A stretch of DNA of 64,000 bases from Arthrobacter bussei (lineage in GTDB: Bacteria > Actinomycetota > Actinomycetes > Actinomycetales > Micrococcaceae). How positions within the stretch are numbered: the first letter of the stretch is position 1; each line of letters opens with the position of its first letter. The notes below the pieces were generated by a model. It saw nothing but the letters and a program-made list of their open reading frames with translations, did not search any database and was not told the DNA's origin. Both the position numbers and the translations under genes were made by a program. The stretch is from contig NZ_VJXX01000002.1 of the NCBI RefSeq assembly GCF_009377195.2, forward strand, positions 486,095 through 550,094. The letters are read 5' to 3'. Shown here in pieces: positions 48,156 to 56,794 of this stretch.

Positions 48156-49556
48156 CTAGAGGCCCACCGAAGCCAGGAGGTGTCCTACCTCCTGGCGACC
48201 GAGGACGCGGATGCTGCCCTGGCGCTGGTCACCGACACGGATGGGGCCCACCTGGGTGCGGACGAGGCGCTCCACCGGGTGTCCGACGGCGTCGAAGAGC
48301 CGGCGGACGACGCGGTTGCGTCCCGAGTGCAGGACCACCTCGACGAGGATGTGGCCGGGGGTGGAGTCGACGAGCTTGAAGGAGTCCACCTTCGCCACGC
48401 CGTCCTCGAGCTCGATCCCCTCCTTCATCTGGGCGCCGATGCCCTGGGCCATGGGGCCGCGGACCTGGACGAGATAGGTCTTGGGTACCTCGTAGGACGG
48501 GTGCGTCAGGCGGTTCGTGAGTTCGCCGTCGTTGGTGAGCAGCAGGAGCCCCTCGGTCTCGGCGTCCAGACGGCCCACGTGGAAGAGCCGCTCGCTCTTG
48601 TCCTTGTTCTTGAGGAAGTCGCTGATGCAGCGGCGGCCCTCGGGGTCCTCCATGGTGGACACGACGCCGCGGGGCTTGTTGAAGACGTAGTACTTCAGGT
48701 GCTCGTTGAGCTGCAGGCGGATGCCGTCCACGTGGATGGCGACCTGTTCGGGATCCACCCGCACACCGAGTTCGGTGACGACCGTGCCGTCGACCTCCAC
48801 GCGGCCGTCGAGGATCATCTCCTCGCAGACGCGGCGGGACGCGACGCCGGCGAGGGCCATCACCTTCTGCAGGCGCACGCCCTCGGGGTTGTGCACGTCG
48901 ATCTCGTCCGCGGGTCGGCCCGAGTGCTTGGGCCTGGCCTGCCGAACGGGGCCGAGGTTCTGGCCGAAACGCTCCTTGCCGAAGGCCTTGGCGCCCGCCG
49001 GCTTCTGGCGAGGGCCTGCCTGGCCCGGACGTCCCGGCTTGCCGGCGCGGCTGCCCGGCTTCGCGGCGAAGCGGCCCGACGGCGTACCGGCCGACGGACG
49101 GCCCGCGGCCGAACGGGCACGACCATCGGCGGACTCGCGCCGCTCACCGGTCTGCGGCCTGCTCTCGGCGGAACGGCCCGGGCGGCCCTCGCCGGTACGT
49201 CCACCGCGATCGTCGCGGGACGGGAAGGAGCGGCCCTCGCCGGTACGACCACCGCGATCGTCGCGGGACGGGAAGGAGCGGCCCTCGCCGGTGCCACCGG
49301 CGCCGGGGCGGCCCTGGCCGGATCGCGCGGGGCGGCCTTCGGCGGAGCGGCTCGGTCGGCCCTCGCCGGCCCGACCACCGCGATCGTCGCGGGACGGGAA
49401 GGAGCGGCCCTCGCCTGAGCGGCCCGCGTTGGGGCGGCCGGTGCGCTCGCCGCGGGACGGGGACGTCCGTGCACGGTCAGCGTCGGCGGGTCGACCGGCG
49501 GACCCGCCGCGGCGCGGCGCGTTACGTCCGGAATCGGATCCTGGCTGCTGTGTCAT
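48156..49556 (-). CDS. rluB: RluB-type 23S rRNA pseudouridine synthase with repetitive RGG-like N-terminus
   Basis: The C-terminal half is a standard RsuA/RluB enzyme: an S4 RNA-binding domain (VRLQKVMALAGVASRRVCEE) and a synthase domain with the catalytic Asp in GRLDAETEGLLLLTNDG. It should isomerise a uridine in 23S rRNA. The N-terminal 220 or so residues are Arg/Gly/Ser-rich and built from repeats of 16 residues (TGEGRSFPSRDDRGGR), encoded by 48-bp DNA repeats. The tail resembles eukaryotic RGG regions and is probably disordered and RNA-binding. The ATG at 49556 has AAGGA before it; the frame upstream belongs to scpB in another frame. Confidence 0.93.
   Translation of the reverse strand: MTQQPGSDSGRNAPRRGGSAGRPADADRARTSPSRGERTGRPNAGRSGEGRSFPSRDDRGGRAGEGRPSRSAEGRPARSGQGRPGAGGTGEGRSFPSRDDRGGRTGEGRSFPSRDDRGGRTGEGRPGRSAESRPQTGERRESADGRARSAAGRPSAGTPSGRFAAKPGSRAGKPGRPGQAGPRQKPAGAKAFGKERFGQNLGPVRQARPKHSGRPADEIDVHNPEGVRLQKVMALAGVASRRVCEEMILDGRVEVDGTVVTELGVRVDPEQVAIHVDGIRLQLNEHLKYYVFNKPRGVVSTMEDPEGRRCISDFLKNKDKSERLFHVGRLDAETEGLLLLTNDGELTNRLTHPSYEVPKTYLVQVRGPMAQGIGAQMKEGIELEDGVAKVDSFKLVDSTPGHILVEVVLHSGRNRVVRRLFDAVGHPVERLVRTQVGPIRVGDQRQGSIRVLGRQEVGHLLASVGL
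49183..49404. repeat. 48-bp coding repeat in the rluB 5' region
   Basis: Two adjacent near-identical 48-bp copies lie at 49183-49230 and 49231-49278, with part of a further copy at 49279-49294 and a third full copy at 49357-49404. Each encodes the 16-residue unit of the RluB tail. The period is a multiple of three, so copy-number change keeps the frame. Confidence 0.85.
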
Positions 49557-49653
49557 GTCGTCCTTCGTGTAGGTACTGCTCTGTTCGTCACTGCTCGGGG
49601 CGGTCCGTCCGTCCCGCTCCTGATCAACGCTGATCGATGCCGGCCGATGCACC

Positions 49654-50295
49654 TCAGTACGTCGTCTCGTCGTACTCCCCCAGGCTCTCGAGGCCCGGAA
49701 GATGGGGGGCGATCCGCGGCAGTTCGTCGACGCTGCCGAGTCCCAATCTTTCCAGAAAGAGGATGGTGGTCCCATAGAGGACCGCTCCGGTCTCGGGATC
49801 GGTCTCCTGCTCGACGACCAGCCCCCGCTGCAGCAGCGTACGGACCACGGAATCGACGTTGACGCCCCGGATGGCGGACACCCGGGCACGGGAGACGGGC
49901 TGGCGGTACGCGATGACCGCCAATGTCTCGAGTGCTGCCTGTGAGAGCCGGGCAGTCTGGCCATCGAGCACGAAGTCGGCGACAACGGACGCGAAGTGCG
50001 TCCGGGAGAAGATCCGCCACCCGCCGGCGATGTTCCTGAGTTCGAAACCGCGCGGTTCAGATGGTTCGGTGCTCTGGAAGCCTGATCCAGTATAGCCGTC
50101 GTACTCCCGCTGCAGGTCCACGAGGACCCCGCGCACCTCGGCGCTCGGCCGCCCGAGGACCGCGGCGACCTGCTCGTCGGTGACGGGACGGTCCGCGACC
50201 ATGAGGATCGCCTCGACGGCGCCCCGGATCCCGCCGGGCAGGACGTCGACGTCGGGGACTGGTTCTTCCCCCTCGGGGCGTTCTGCCTCAGTCAT
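49654..50295 (-). CDS. scpB: ScpB, segregation and condensation protein B
   Basis: ScpB pairs with ScpA and SMC in the bacterial condensin complex. The 213-residue protein has two winged-helix domains, with AVEAILMVADRPVTDEQVA at the start and SQAALETLAVIAYRQPVSRARVSAIRGVNVDSVV as the hallmark (residues about 120-152). The ATG at 50295 overlaps the end of scpA by 8 bp. An internal GYTGSGFQSTEPSEP insert precedes RGFELRNIAGGW. Confidence 0.95.
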   Translation of the reverse strand: MTEAERPEGEEPVPDVDVLPGGIRGAVEAILMVADRPVTDEQVAAVLGRPSAEVRGVLVDLQREYDGYTGSGFQSTEPSEPRGFELRNIAGGWRIFSRTHFASVVADFVLDGQTARLSQAALETLAVIAYRQPVSRARVSAIRGVNVDSVVRTLLQRGLVVEQETDPETGAVLYGTTILFLERLGLGSVDELPRIAPHLPGLESLGEYDETTY

Positions 50296-51229
50296 CCTGC
50301 GCCTCCCGTTCCCCCCAGGACCGCAGGCCCGGTCCGCCATCGGGAGCGTCGCCGTTCCCCTCTGCCTCGAAACCCCCTGCCTCGACATCGCTCGTCAGCG
50401 CTTCCGCGGACCACTGCCCGTCCTCGGCACTCCACCTGACCAGCAGTTCGGCGAGCGGGGCGGCCTGGTCGAAGGAGATGGCCCCGTCGCGGAAGAGTTC
50501 GAGGAGCGCGAGGAAGCGCACCACCAGCACCAACCGTGAACCGGCGTCCTCGGTGAGCTGCCGGAAGGACAGCGGGCCCCTCGTCATGAGGAAATCCTGC
50601 AGGATGACCGCCTGGTCCCGGACGCTGACGGCCGGGGCGTGCAGGTGCTCGATCCCCACCTCGGACGGCTGCTCCTGGCGTGGCGCGAGGACCTTCGCGG
50701 CCAGGGCTGCGAAGTCCTCGGGCGTGTGCTTCCAGATGAGCTCGGGCAGGAGCCGGGTGAGGTGCGGTTCGAGGGGGACATCGCGAGGATGCCTCGCGTC
50801 CTCCTCCTCGAGCCGCTGCGCGAGGTGACGGGCCACCTCCTTGAAGGCCCGGTACTGCAGCAGCCGGGCGAACAGGAGGTCGCGGGCCTCGAGCAGGGCG
50901 ATGTCCTCCTCGTCCTCGACCGCGCCGGAGGGCAGCAGCCGCGCCGCCTTGAGGTCCAGCAGCGTCGCTGCGACCACGAGGAACTCGCTCGCCTCGTCGA
51001 GTTTCCACTCGCCCTCGGCCGCCTGGATACGGCGGATGTGCGCGATGAATTCGTCCGTCACCTGGGCGAGGGCTATCTCGGTGATGTCGAGCTCACGTCG
51101 CGAGATGAGGTTCAGCAGCAGGTCGAAGGGCCCGCTGAAATTCGTCAGCTGCACCGCGAACACGGCGGGAGGAGCTGCCGCCGTCGTCGTCGGATCGGTT
51201 GACGCCTGCGCGCGTGCCAAGCCGTTCAC
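50288..51229 (-). CDS. scpA: ScpA, segregation and condensation protein A (kleisin)
   Basis: ScpA bridges SMC heads. The 313-residue protein has the kleisin N-terminal signature FAVQLTNFSGPFDLLLNLIS, then ELDITEIALAQVTDEF and the AATLLDLKAARLLP helix, with a C-terminal winged helix near GPLSFRQLTEDAGSRLVLVV. About 35 acidic residues form a C-terminal tail. It follows parA by 35 bp and overlaps scpB by 8 bp, so all three are probably co-transcribed. Confidence 0.95.
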   Translation of the reverse strand: MNGLARAQASTDPTTTAAAPPAVFAVQLTNFSGPFDLLLNLISRRELDITEIALAQVTDEFIAHIRRIQAAEGEWKLDEASEFLVVAATLLDLKAARLLPSGAVEDEEDIALLEARDLLFARLLQYRAFKEVARHLAQRLEEEDARHPRDVPLEPHLTRLLPELIWKHTPEDFAALAAKVLAPRQEQPSEVGIEHLHAPAVSVRDQAVILQDFLMTRGPLSFRQLTEDAGSRLVLVVRFLALLELFRDGAISFDQAAPLAELLVRWSAEDGQWSAEALTSDVEAGGFEAEGNGDAPDGGPGLRSWGEREAQDD

Positions 51230-51264
51230 CTACCGGGCCCGGGCGGACCCGGTGCGCGCCGGCA

Positions 51265-52149
51265 CTAGGGCGCTCCGCCCCTGCTGATGAGCTCCTTCGC
51301 GAGCCGCCGGTAGGCATCCGCGCCGGAGTGGTTGGCGGCGTAGGACGTGATCGGCTCCGCGGCGACGGTCGCGTCGGCGAACTTGATGGTCCGCTTGATC
51401 ACGGTCTCGAACACCTTGTCGCCGAAGGCCTCGACCAGCCGGGCGATGACCTCGCGGCTGTGGAGCGTCCTGGCGTCGTACATGGTGGCCAGGACGCCGT
51501 CGATCTGCAGGCGCGGATTCAGGCGGTCCTGGACCTTCTCGATGGTTTCGACCAGCAGGGCCACCGCGCGCAGGGCGAAGAACTCGCAGATGAGCGGGAT
51601 GATGACGCCGTGGGCCGCAGTGAGCGCGTTGACGGTCAGGAGACCGAGCGAGGGCTGGCAGTCGATGAGGATGACGTCGTAGTCGTCCGCGACCTTGCGC
51701 AGGGCGCGATCGAGCACCTGCTCGCGTGCCACCTCGTTCACGAGCTGCACTTCGGCGGCGGAGAGGTCGATGTTGGCCGGCAGGAGGTCGATGTTCTCGA
51801 TCGCGGTGTGCTGGATGGCGTCGTGGATGGTCACCTTGCGGTCCATCAGCACGTTGTACACCGTCACGTCCAGCTCGTGCGGGTTGGTGCCGAGGCCCGC
51901 GGAGAGCGCACCCTGCGGGTCGAAGTCGACGAGCAGGACCTTGCGGCCGGCTTCCGCGAGCGCCGCGCCGAGGTTGATGGTCGATGTCGTCTTGCCGACG
52001 CCGCCCTTCTGGTTGACCATCGCGATGACCCGCGCCGGGCCGTGGGACTCGAGGACGGGGGGTTCAGGGAACTCCGTCACGGGCCGGCCGGTCGGACCGA
52101 GCTCCGTGTCCGCTGCGCCGGGCAGAGTGGAACCCTGTTCAGTACTCAC
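51265..52149 (-). CDS. ParA-family ATPase of the scpAB operon (Rv1708-like)
   Basis: The 294-residue ATPase has Walker A NQKGGVGKTTSTINLGAAL, LLVDFDPQGALSAGLG and Walker B VILIDCQPSLGLLTVNAL. It matches the ParA-type gene that heads scpA-scpB-rluB-cmk-der in mycobacteria (Rv1708-Rv1713). This is not the oriC parAB locus; no parB follows. The GTG at 52149 has GGAGAAA at good distance. Residues 1-38 before the fold are acidic and Pro-rich. Its role with condensin is inferred from context only. Confidence 0.9.
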   Translation of the reverse strand: MSTEQGSTLPGAADTELGPTGRPVTEFPEPPVLESHGPARVIAMVNQKGGVGKTTSTINLGAALAEAGRKVLLVDFDPQGALSAGLGTNPHELDVTVYNVLMDRKVTIHDAIQHTAIENIDLLPANIDLSAAEVQLVNEVAREQVLDRALRKVADDYDVILIDCQPSLGLLTVNALTAAHGVIIPLICEFFALRAVALLVETIEKVQDRLNPRLQIDGVLATMYDARTLHSREVIARLVEAFGDKVFETVIKRTIKFADATVAAEPITSYAANHSGADAYRRLAKELISRGGAP

Positions 52150-52508
52150 GTTTTTTCTCCACGCTTCCATCAGATCCGGTGCACGCCGGCCGGGAAGGGG
52201 GGCCGGGCGGCGTTTCTCTTGGTCAACCGTACAACGCCCGGGAGGGGCCCCGCGGAGGCGGGGTCCCGGGGTGACGAGCCTTGATCCTCAACCTGAGGTC
52301 GAACGTTCCCCTCCCCGCCGCTTCCCGGACGACCGCCCACGGAGTCGTCGGGAGGAGGTGCAGCGGGGCGATCGACACCGGGACGGGGCCCGGCTGCACC
52401 GGGATCAGGCCTCGCTCCCCGGCGGGAACGACGACGGCGGTGCCCTGGATCAGTTCCAGGGCACCGCCGTCGTCGGGTGGCCGGGCGGACGGCCCGGGTG
52501 GCGCGGTA
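52150..52508. other. 359-bp intergenic region between parA and dctA
   Basis: No gene is apparent. The part next to parA (52150-52260) is its leader. The remainder is GC-rich with short open frames only, and ends in the strong dctA terminator at 52430-52474. Confidence 0.6.
52430..52474 (-). terminator. dctA terminator, 20-bp perfect hairpin
   Basis: A perfect 20-bp stem (left arm 52430-52449, right arm 52455-52474) encloses the loop TCAGT. It begins 35 bp after the dctA stop codon. It is the strongest hairpin in the window, although no T-run follows. Confidence 0.9.
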
Positions 52509-53921
52509 TCAGCGAGCGGTGGTCCCGCGGACGGCGGCCTCGGTGTGGGCCGCGGCGCCGTCCTCGACGTCGCTCTCGTCGTCGTTGTCGAAGCGGTGGT
52601 CCGTGGTCATCGTGCTCTCGTCGAAGGGCTCGCGGCCGTCGAGGACTTCGTCCACGCGGGCCCGGTCGATCTCCTTGGTCCAGGTCCCGATGAGGACGGT
52701 CGCCACGGCGTTCCCCGTGAAGTTGGTGAGCGCGCGGGCCTCGGACATGAAGCGGTCGATGCCGACGATGAGGCCGACGCCGTCCACCAGGTCCGGTCGG
52801 TGCGACTGAAGGCCACCGGCGAGGGTCGCGAGGCCGGCACCGGTCACGCCGGCCGCTCCCTTGGAGGCGATGATCATGAACACCAGGAGCGAGATCTGCT
52901 CGCCGAGTGCCAGGGGCTTGCCCAGGGCCTCGGCGACGAAGAGCGCAGCCATGGTCAGGTAGATCGCGGTGCCGTCCAGGTTGAAGGAATAGCCCGTGGG
53001 CACGGTGACGCCGACGACGGGCTTGGAGACCCCGAGGTGCTCCATCTTGGCGATGAGGCGGGGAAGGGCCGCTTCGGAGGACGAGGTGCTGAAGATGAGC
53101 AGGTACTCCCGGCCCAGGTACTTCATGAGCTTGAAGATGTTCACGCCGGTGACCATCTTCAGCAGGCCTCCGAGGATGACGACGATGAACAGGGCGCAGG
53201 TGATGTAGAAGGCGATCATGAGCGTGGCCATGCTGACGATGGCCTGGACGCCGGTCTCACCGACGACGGCGGCGATGGCACCGAACGCACCGATGGGTGC
53301 GAGCCACATGATCATGATGAGGATCCGGAAGACGAGCGCCTGGATGTGGCCGATGCCACGGAGGACCGGCTTGCCGGCAGAACCCATCTTCTGGAGGGCG
53401 AACCCGACGAGCAGCGCCACGAAGAGGGTCTGCAGGATGCTGGGCCCCGTCAGCGCGGACAGCAGGGTGGTGGGGATGATGCTCAGGAGGAAGCCGACCG
53501 TGCCCTCGGGCGCACCCTCGGCCGTCGCCGGCAGTTCATAGGTCGACGACGAGATGTCGAGGCCTTCGCCGGGCTGGATGAGGTTGCCGACCACGAGGCC
53601 GATCGCCAGGGCGAAGGTCGACATGACCATGAAGTACCCGAGTGCGAGCCCGCCCACCTTGCCGACCGTCGCGGCCTTCGCGATGGAGCCGACGCCGAGC
53701 ACGATCGTGCAGAAGATGATCGGTGCGATCATCATCTTGATCAGGTTGATGAAGCCCGTTCCGAGCGGTTTGAGCGACTTGGCGAACTCCGGCGCTGCCA
53801 GGCCGAGGATCGCGCCGAGAATGACCGCCGCGATCACGGCGATGTAGAGGAAATGGGTCTTGTCGACCCGTTTGCGGGTCTTGGCGGGTCCGTTGTCGGA
53901 CCGCGATGGCGCCATAGCCAT
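52509..53921 (-). CDS. dctA: C4-dicarboxylate:cation symporter (DctA/DAACS family)
   Basis: DctA takes up succinate, fumarate and malate with cations. The 470-residue protein has the DAACS signature regions: MMIAPIIFCTIVLGVGSIA, the serine-rich STSSSEAALPRLI, PTGYSFNLDGTAIYLTMAAL, and a substrate-binding C-terminal helix with RALTNFTGNAVATVLIG. About eight to nine membrane helices are visible. The ATG at 53921 has GGGAG before it. It is divergent from a CitA/DcuS-type sensor kinase and response regulator, which probably control it. The C-terminal 40 residues are acidic. Confidence 0.93.
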   Translation of the reverse strand: MAMAPSRSDNGPAKTRKRVDKTHFLYIAVIAAVILGAILGLAAPEFAKSLKPLGTGFINLIKMMIAPIIFCTIVLGVGSIAKAATVGKVGGLALGYFMVMSTFALAIGLVVGNLIQPGEGLDISSSTYELPATAEGAPEGTVGFLLSIIPTTLLSALTGPSILQTLFVALLVGFALQKMGSAGKPVLRGIGHIQALVFRILIMIMWLAPIGAFGAIAAVVGETGVQAIVSMATLMIAFYITCALFIVVILGGLLKMVTGVNIFKLMKYLGREYLLIFSTSSSEAALPRLIAKMEHLGVSKPVVGVTVPTGYSFNLDGTAIYLTMAALFVAEALGKPLALGEQISLLVFMIIASKGAAGVTGAGLATLAGGLQSHRPDLVDGVGLIVGIDRFMSEARALTNFTGNAVATVLIGTWTKEIDRARVDEVLDGREPFDESTMTTDHRFDNDDESDVEDGAAAHTEAAVRGTTAR

Positions 53922-54040
53922 GGTGTTCTCCCTGGGTGTCCGGCCGCCCGGCGGCGCCGGCCGCCGGAGGTCGTTCTTCGGCTGCGGGGTCCTACCGGGG
54001 AGCGTAGTGTTGGGTGCTTCCTCCTGATCATCGCACCACG

Positions 54041-54056
54041 CGTGATGCGCATCACG
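54041..54056. promoter_or_regulatory. 16-bp palindrome CGTGATGCGCATCACG, CRP/GlxR-like site
   Basis: The palindrome is perfect and has the GTGA-N6-TCAC core of CRP-family operators. It lies in the 219-bp divergent region, 120 bp from the dctA start and 85 bp from the kinase start. A -10-like CATACT (54066-54071) lies next to it on the kinase side, and a possible -10 TACGCT (54006-54001) on the dctA side. In Corynebacterium, the CRP-family regulator GlxR controls carbon uptake genes; applying that here is inference. Confidence 0.6.
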
Positions 54057-54140
54057 ATTGAGTTCATACTGGTCATGGACCCGCGTGTGCCGGTGCCGGT
54101 CCGGTGTGCCCCACGAACCCCGAAGGAGCAGGATCCCCGC

Positions 54141-56033
54141 GTGAGCCGATGGAGCCTCGCCCGGCAGTACTTCCTGGTCCAGCTCGTCTTCATCCTGGTA
54201 CTGTCCGCGTCCCTGTCCGTGATCTTGTACGTGGATGCGGCGCAGGGTGTGGACGACGCGGCGGCCGAGCGTATGGTCGCCGTCTCCACGACGATCGCGC
54301 TGGATCCTGCCGTGCTCGAGGCCGTGGCCGGCCCGGATCCGTCGTCCGTCCTCCAGCCCTACGCCGTGGGCGTCATGGACAGGCTCGGCGTGGACTTCAT
54401 CACCATCATGGCGACGGACCGGACCCGCTACACGCACCGCAACCCCGACCAGATCGGGAAGCCGTACATCGGGTCGGTCGCGGAGGCCCTCGCCGGCGAG
54501 ACCCACACGGAGACGTACGCGGGCACCCTGGGGCCCTCCATCCGCTCGATCGTCCCGATCATGGACGACGACGGTACCGTTCGGGCCATGGTTGCGGCCG
54601 GTATCACGGTGGACCGCGCGGCGATCGCCCGGAACGCCCAGCTGCCGCTCGTCGCGTCGATCGCGCTCGGCGCCCTCGCGGTGGGCGCCCTCGCGTCCTT
54701 CCTCCTCAGCCGACGCCTGAGCGACGCGACGCTGGGCATGGGACCCGCGGAACTGTCGCGCACCTTCGTGTTCTACGACTCCGTCCTCCACTCGGTCAGG
54801 GAGGGCCTCCTGCTGACCGACGCCGAGGGCCGACTGGTCCTCTACAACGATCAGGCCGCGCGGCTGCTGGGGCTCGACGGCACGCAGGAGCCGGTGCCGG
54901 CGTCGCACCTCGCCGTGCCCCCGACGCTCCGCGAGCTCCTGGCGTCGGGGCGGAGGGCGAACGACGAGGTGCACCTGACCGACAGCCGGGTCCTCGTGGT
55001 GAACCAGGAACCCGCCGTGCCACCGGCTCCCGCAGGCCGCGCCTCGCACCATCCACCCGTTCTGGGCACGGTGACCACCCTGCGGGACCACACGGAAATC
55101 GAGGCACTGACCGGGCAGGTCGAGACGATGCGCACACTGACCGACGCCCTGCGCTCGCAGACCCACGAGCACGCCAATCGTCTGCACACCATCGTGTCGC
55201 TGGTGGAACTCGGCAGGAGTGCGGACGCGCTCGATTTCGCGACGAGGGACCTGCAGCAGTCGCAGCGGCTCACGGACGAGGTGGTCCGGGCGGTCGATGA
55301 GCCGTTCATCGCGGCGCTGCTGGTCGGCAAGGCGGCTCAGGCCAACGAGCGCGGCATCGAGCTGATCTCGGACATCGGCCACGACGCACAGGCCGGTGCC
55401 CTCAATCCCGTGGACCTCGTCACGATCATCGGCAACCTGCTGGACAACGCCTTCGACGAGGCTGCGGCATCCGAGGAACCACGCGTGCTGCTCTCCGTGG
55501 CCCGCCTCGCGCCGGAGGGGACCACACCGTGCCTCGAGATCGTCGTGGAGGACAGCGGTCACGGGCTGCCCGATTCCGAGAAGGCGAAGATCTTCGATTT
55601 CGGCTACAGCACCAAGCACGACGGCGGCCCGCGGAGGGGCGAAACGGGTGGGATGGCGGCCGGCCGGATGCAGGACCGTACACGGGTCGCCGGCCAGGGG
55701 GTGCAGGGGGCCGGGCGCGGGATCGGCCTCGCGCTCGTCCGCCAGGCCGTCCGGCGCTTCGGCGGAGTGGTCGAGGTGACGGACACGGACGACGGCGGTG
55801 CACGCTTCGCGGTCCGGCTCCCCTACCCGGCACCCGCCGGCCCGACGGACGGACCGGCTCCCTCCGCTCCGTCCGTTCCCTCCGTTCCCTCCGTTCCCTC
55901 CGCTCCTTCGGACTTCGCAGCTCCCTCAGCGCCCTCGGATGCCGCCGCTCGCTCACGGAGCACCTCAGGAGCATCCGGGGCCGCGCAAGACGGTACCGGC
56001 GCGCGCCCCGGATCCGGTGGCGGTCGGGCATGA
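54141..56033 (+). CDS. CitA/DcuS-type sensor histidine kinase
   Basis: The 630-residue kinase has membrane helices at about 12-34 and 176-196 around an extracellular PAS-like (PASC/CACHE) sensor domain with RYTHRNPDQIGKPYIG. A cytoplasmic PAS domain and the HisKA of this family follow: HEHANRLHTI, with phospho-acceptor His about 342. The N-box is IIGNLLDNAFDEA, with VEDSGHGLPD and GRGIGLALVRQAV later. About 30 Gly/Arg-rich residues are inserted in the ATP lid between GYSTK and GRGIG. The C-terminus has Ser/Val/Pro repeats (PSVPSVPSVPSAPS) and a disordered tail. The response regulator overlaps by 4 bp. Confidence 0.93.
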   Translation: MSRWSLARQYFLVQLVFILVLSASLSVILYVDAAQGVDDAAAERMVAVSTTIALDPAVLEAVAGPDPSSVLQPYAVGVMDRLGVDFITIMATDRTRYTHRNPDQIGKPYIGSVAEALAGETHTETYAGTLGPSIRSIVPIMDDDGTVRAMVAAGITVDRAAIARNAQLPLVASIALGALAVGALASFLLSRRLSDATLGMGPAELSRTFVFYDSVLHSVREGLLLTDAEGRLVLYNDQAARLLGLDGTQEPVPASHLAVPPTLRELLASGRRANDEVHLTDSRVLVVNQEPAVPPAPAGRASHHPPVLGTVTTLRDHTEIEALTGQVETMRTLTDALRSQTHEHANRLHTIVSLVELGRSADALDFATRDLQQSQRLTDEVVRAVDEPFIAALLVGKAAQANERGIELISDIGHDAQAGALNPVDLVTIIGNLLDNAFDEAAASEEPRVLLSVARLAPEGTTPCLEIVVEDSGHGLPDSEKAKIFDFGYSTKHDGGPRRGETGGMAAGRMQDRTRVAGQGVQGAGRGIGLALVRQAVRRFGGVVEVTDTDDGGARFAVRLPYPAPAGPTDGPAPSAPSVPSVPSVPSAPSDFAAPSAPSDAAARSRSTSGASGAAQDGTGARPGSGGGRA

Positions 56034-56752
56034 CCTCCATCCGGGTCCTCGTGGTCGAGGACGATCCCGTGGCCGCGGACGCACACGCAGAGTACGTGCG
56101 CCGCCTCGACGGCTTCGAGCTCGCCGGGGTCGCCCGGAGCGGCGCGGAGCTCGCAGCCTTCCTGCAGCTCGTGGGCGACACCGCGGGGCGGGCCGGCGCG
56201 CCCGTCGACCTCATGCTGCTCGACATGAACCTGCCGGACGTGCACGGGCTCGACATCATCCGCAGGGTCCGCGGGCTGGGCCTCCCGATCGACATCATCG
56301 CCATCACTGCGGTGCGTGACCTGCACGTGGTCCGCTCGGCCATCTCGTCGGGGATCGTCCAGTACCTCATCAAGCCCTTCACCTTCTCGGCCTTCGGCGA
56401 GAAGCTGGGTGCCTACCGGGAGTTCCGGCAGAGCCTCGTCGACCAGGCGACGGCGACCACGCAGGCCGAGGTGGACCAGGCCTTCGCCTCACTGCGTACC
56501 GTCGCGTCCGCGGCCCTCCCCAAGGGACTCTCCGGAGAGACGTTGCGCGCCGTGTCGGCCCACCTGAAGGAGCAGTCCGCCCCGACCACCGCCATCGAGG
56601 TCTCGGAGGCGCTGTCGATGTCACGGGTGACTGCGCGGCGCTACCTCGAACACCTCGCCGACCAGCGGTCCGTCCTGCGGACACCGCGCTACGGCACCCG
56701 GGGACGCCCGGAGTTCGAGTACAGCTGGGCGCGGAGCACCACCGGGCGCTGA
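56030..56752 (+). CDS. CitB/DcuR-type response regulator
   Basis: The 240-residue protein has a receiver domain with acidic residues EDD at 10-12, the phospho-acceptor D65 in MLLDMNLPDVHG, and the conserved Lys in YLIKPFTF. A C-terminal helix-turn-helix with TAIEVSEALSMSRVTARRYLEHL follows. Its ATG overlaps the kinase stop in an ATGA. It probably activates dctA in response to extracellular C4- or C6-dicarboxylates; the ligand cannot be read from sequence. It is convergent with prpE after 42 bp. Confidence 0.94.
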   Translation: MTSIRVLVVEDDPVAADAHAEYVRRLDGFELAGVARSGAELAAFLQLVGDTAGRAGAPVDLMLLDMNLPDVHGLDIIRRVRGLGLPIDIIAITAVRDLHVVRSAISSGIVQYLIKPFTFSAFGEKLGAYREFRQSLVDQATATTQAEVDQAFASLRTVASAALPKGLSGETLRAVSAHLKEQSAPTTAIEVSEALSMSRVTARRYLEHLADQRSVLRTPRYGTRGRPEFEYSWARSTTGR

Positions 56753-56794
56753 CGCCCGTCCGCTCCCCGCCGGGTGAGGCTCGCCGGGCGACCG

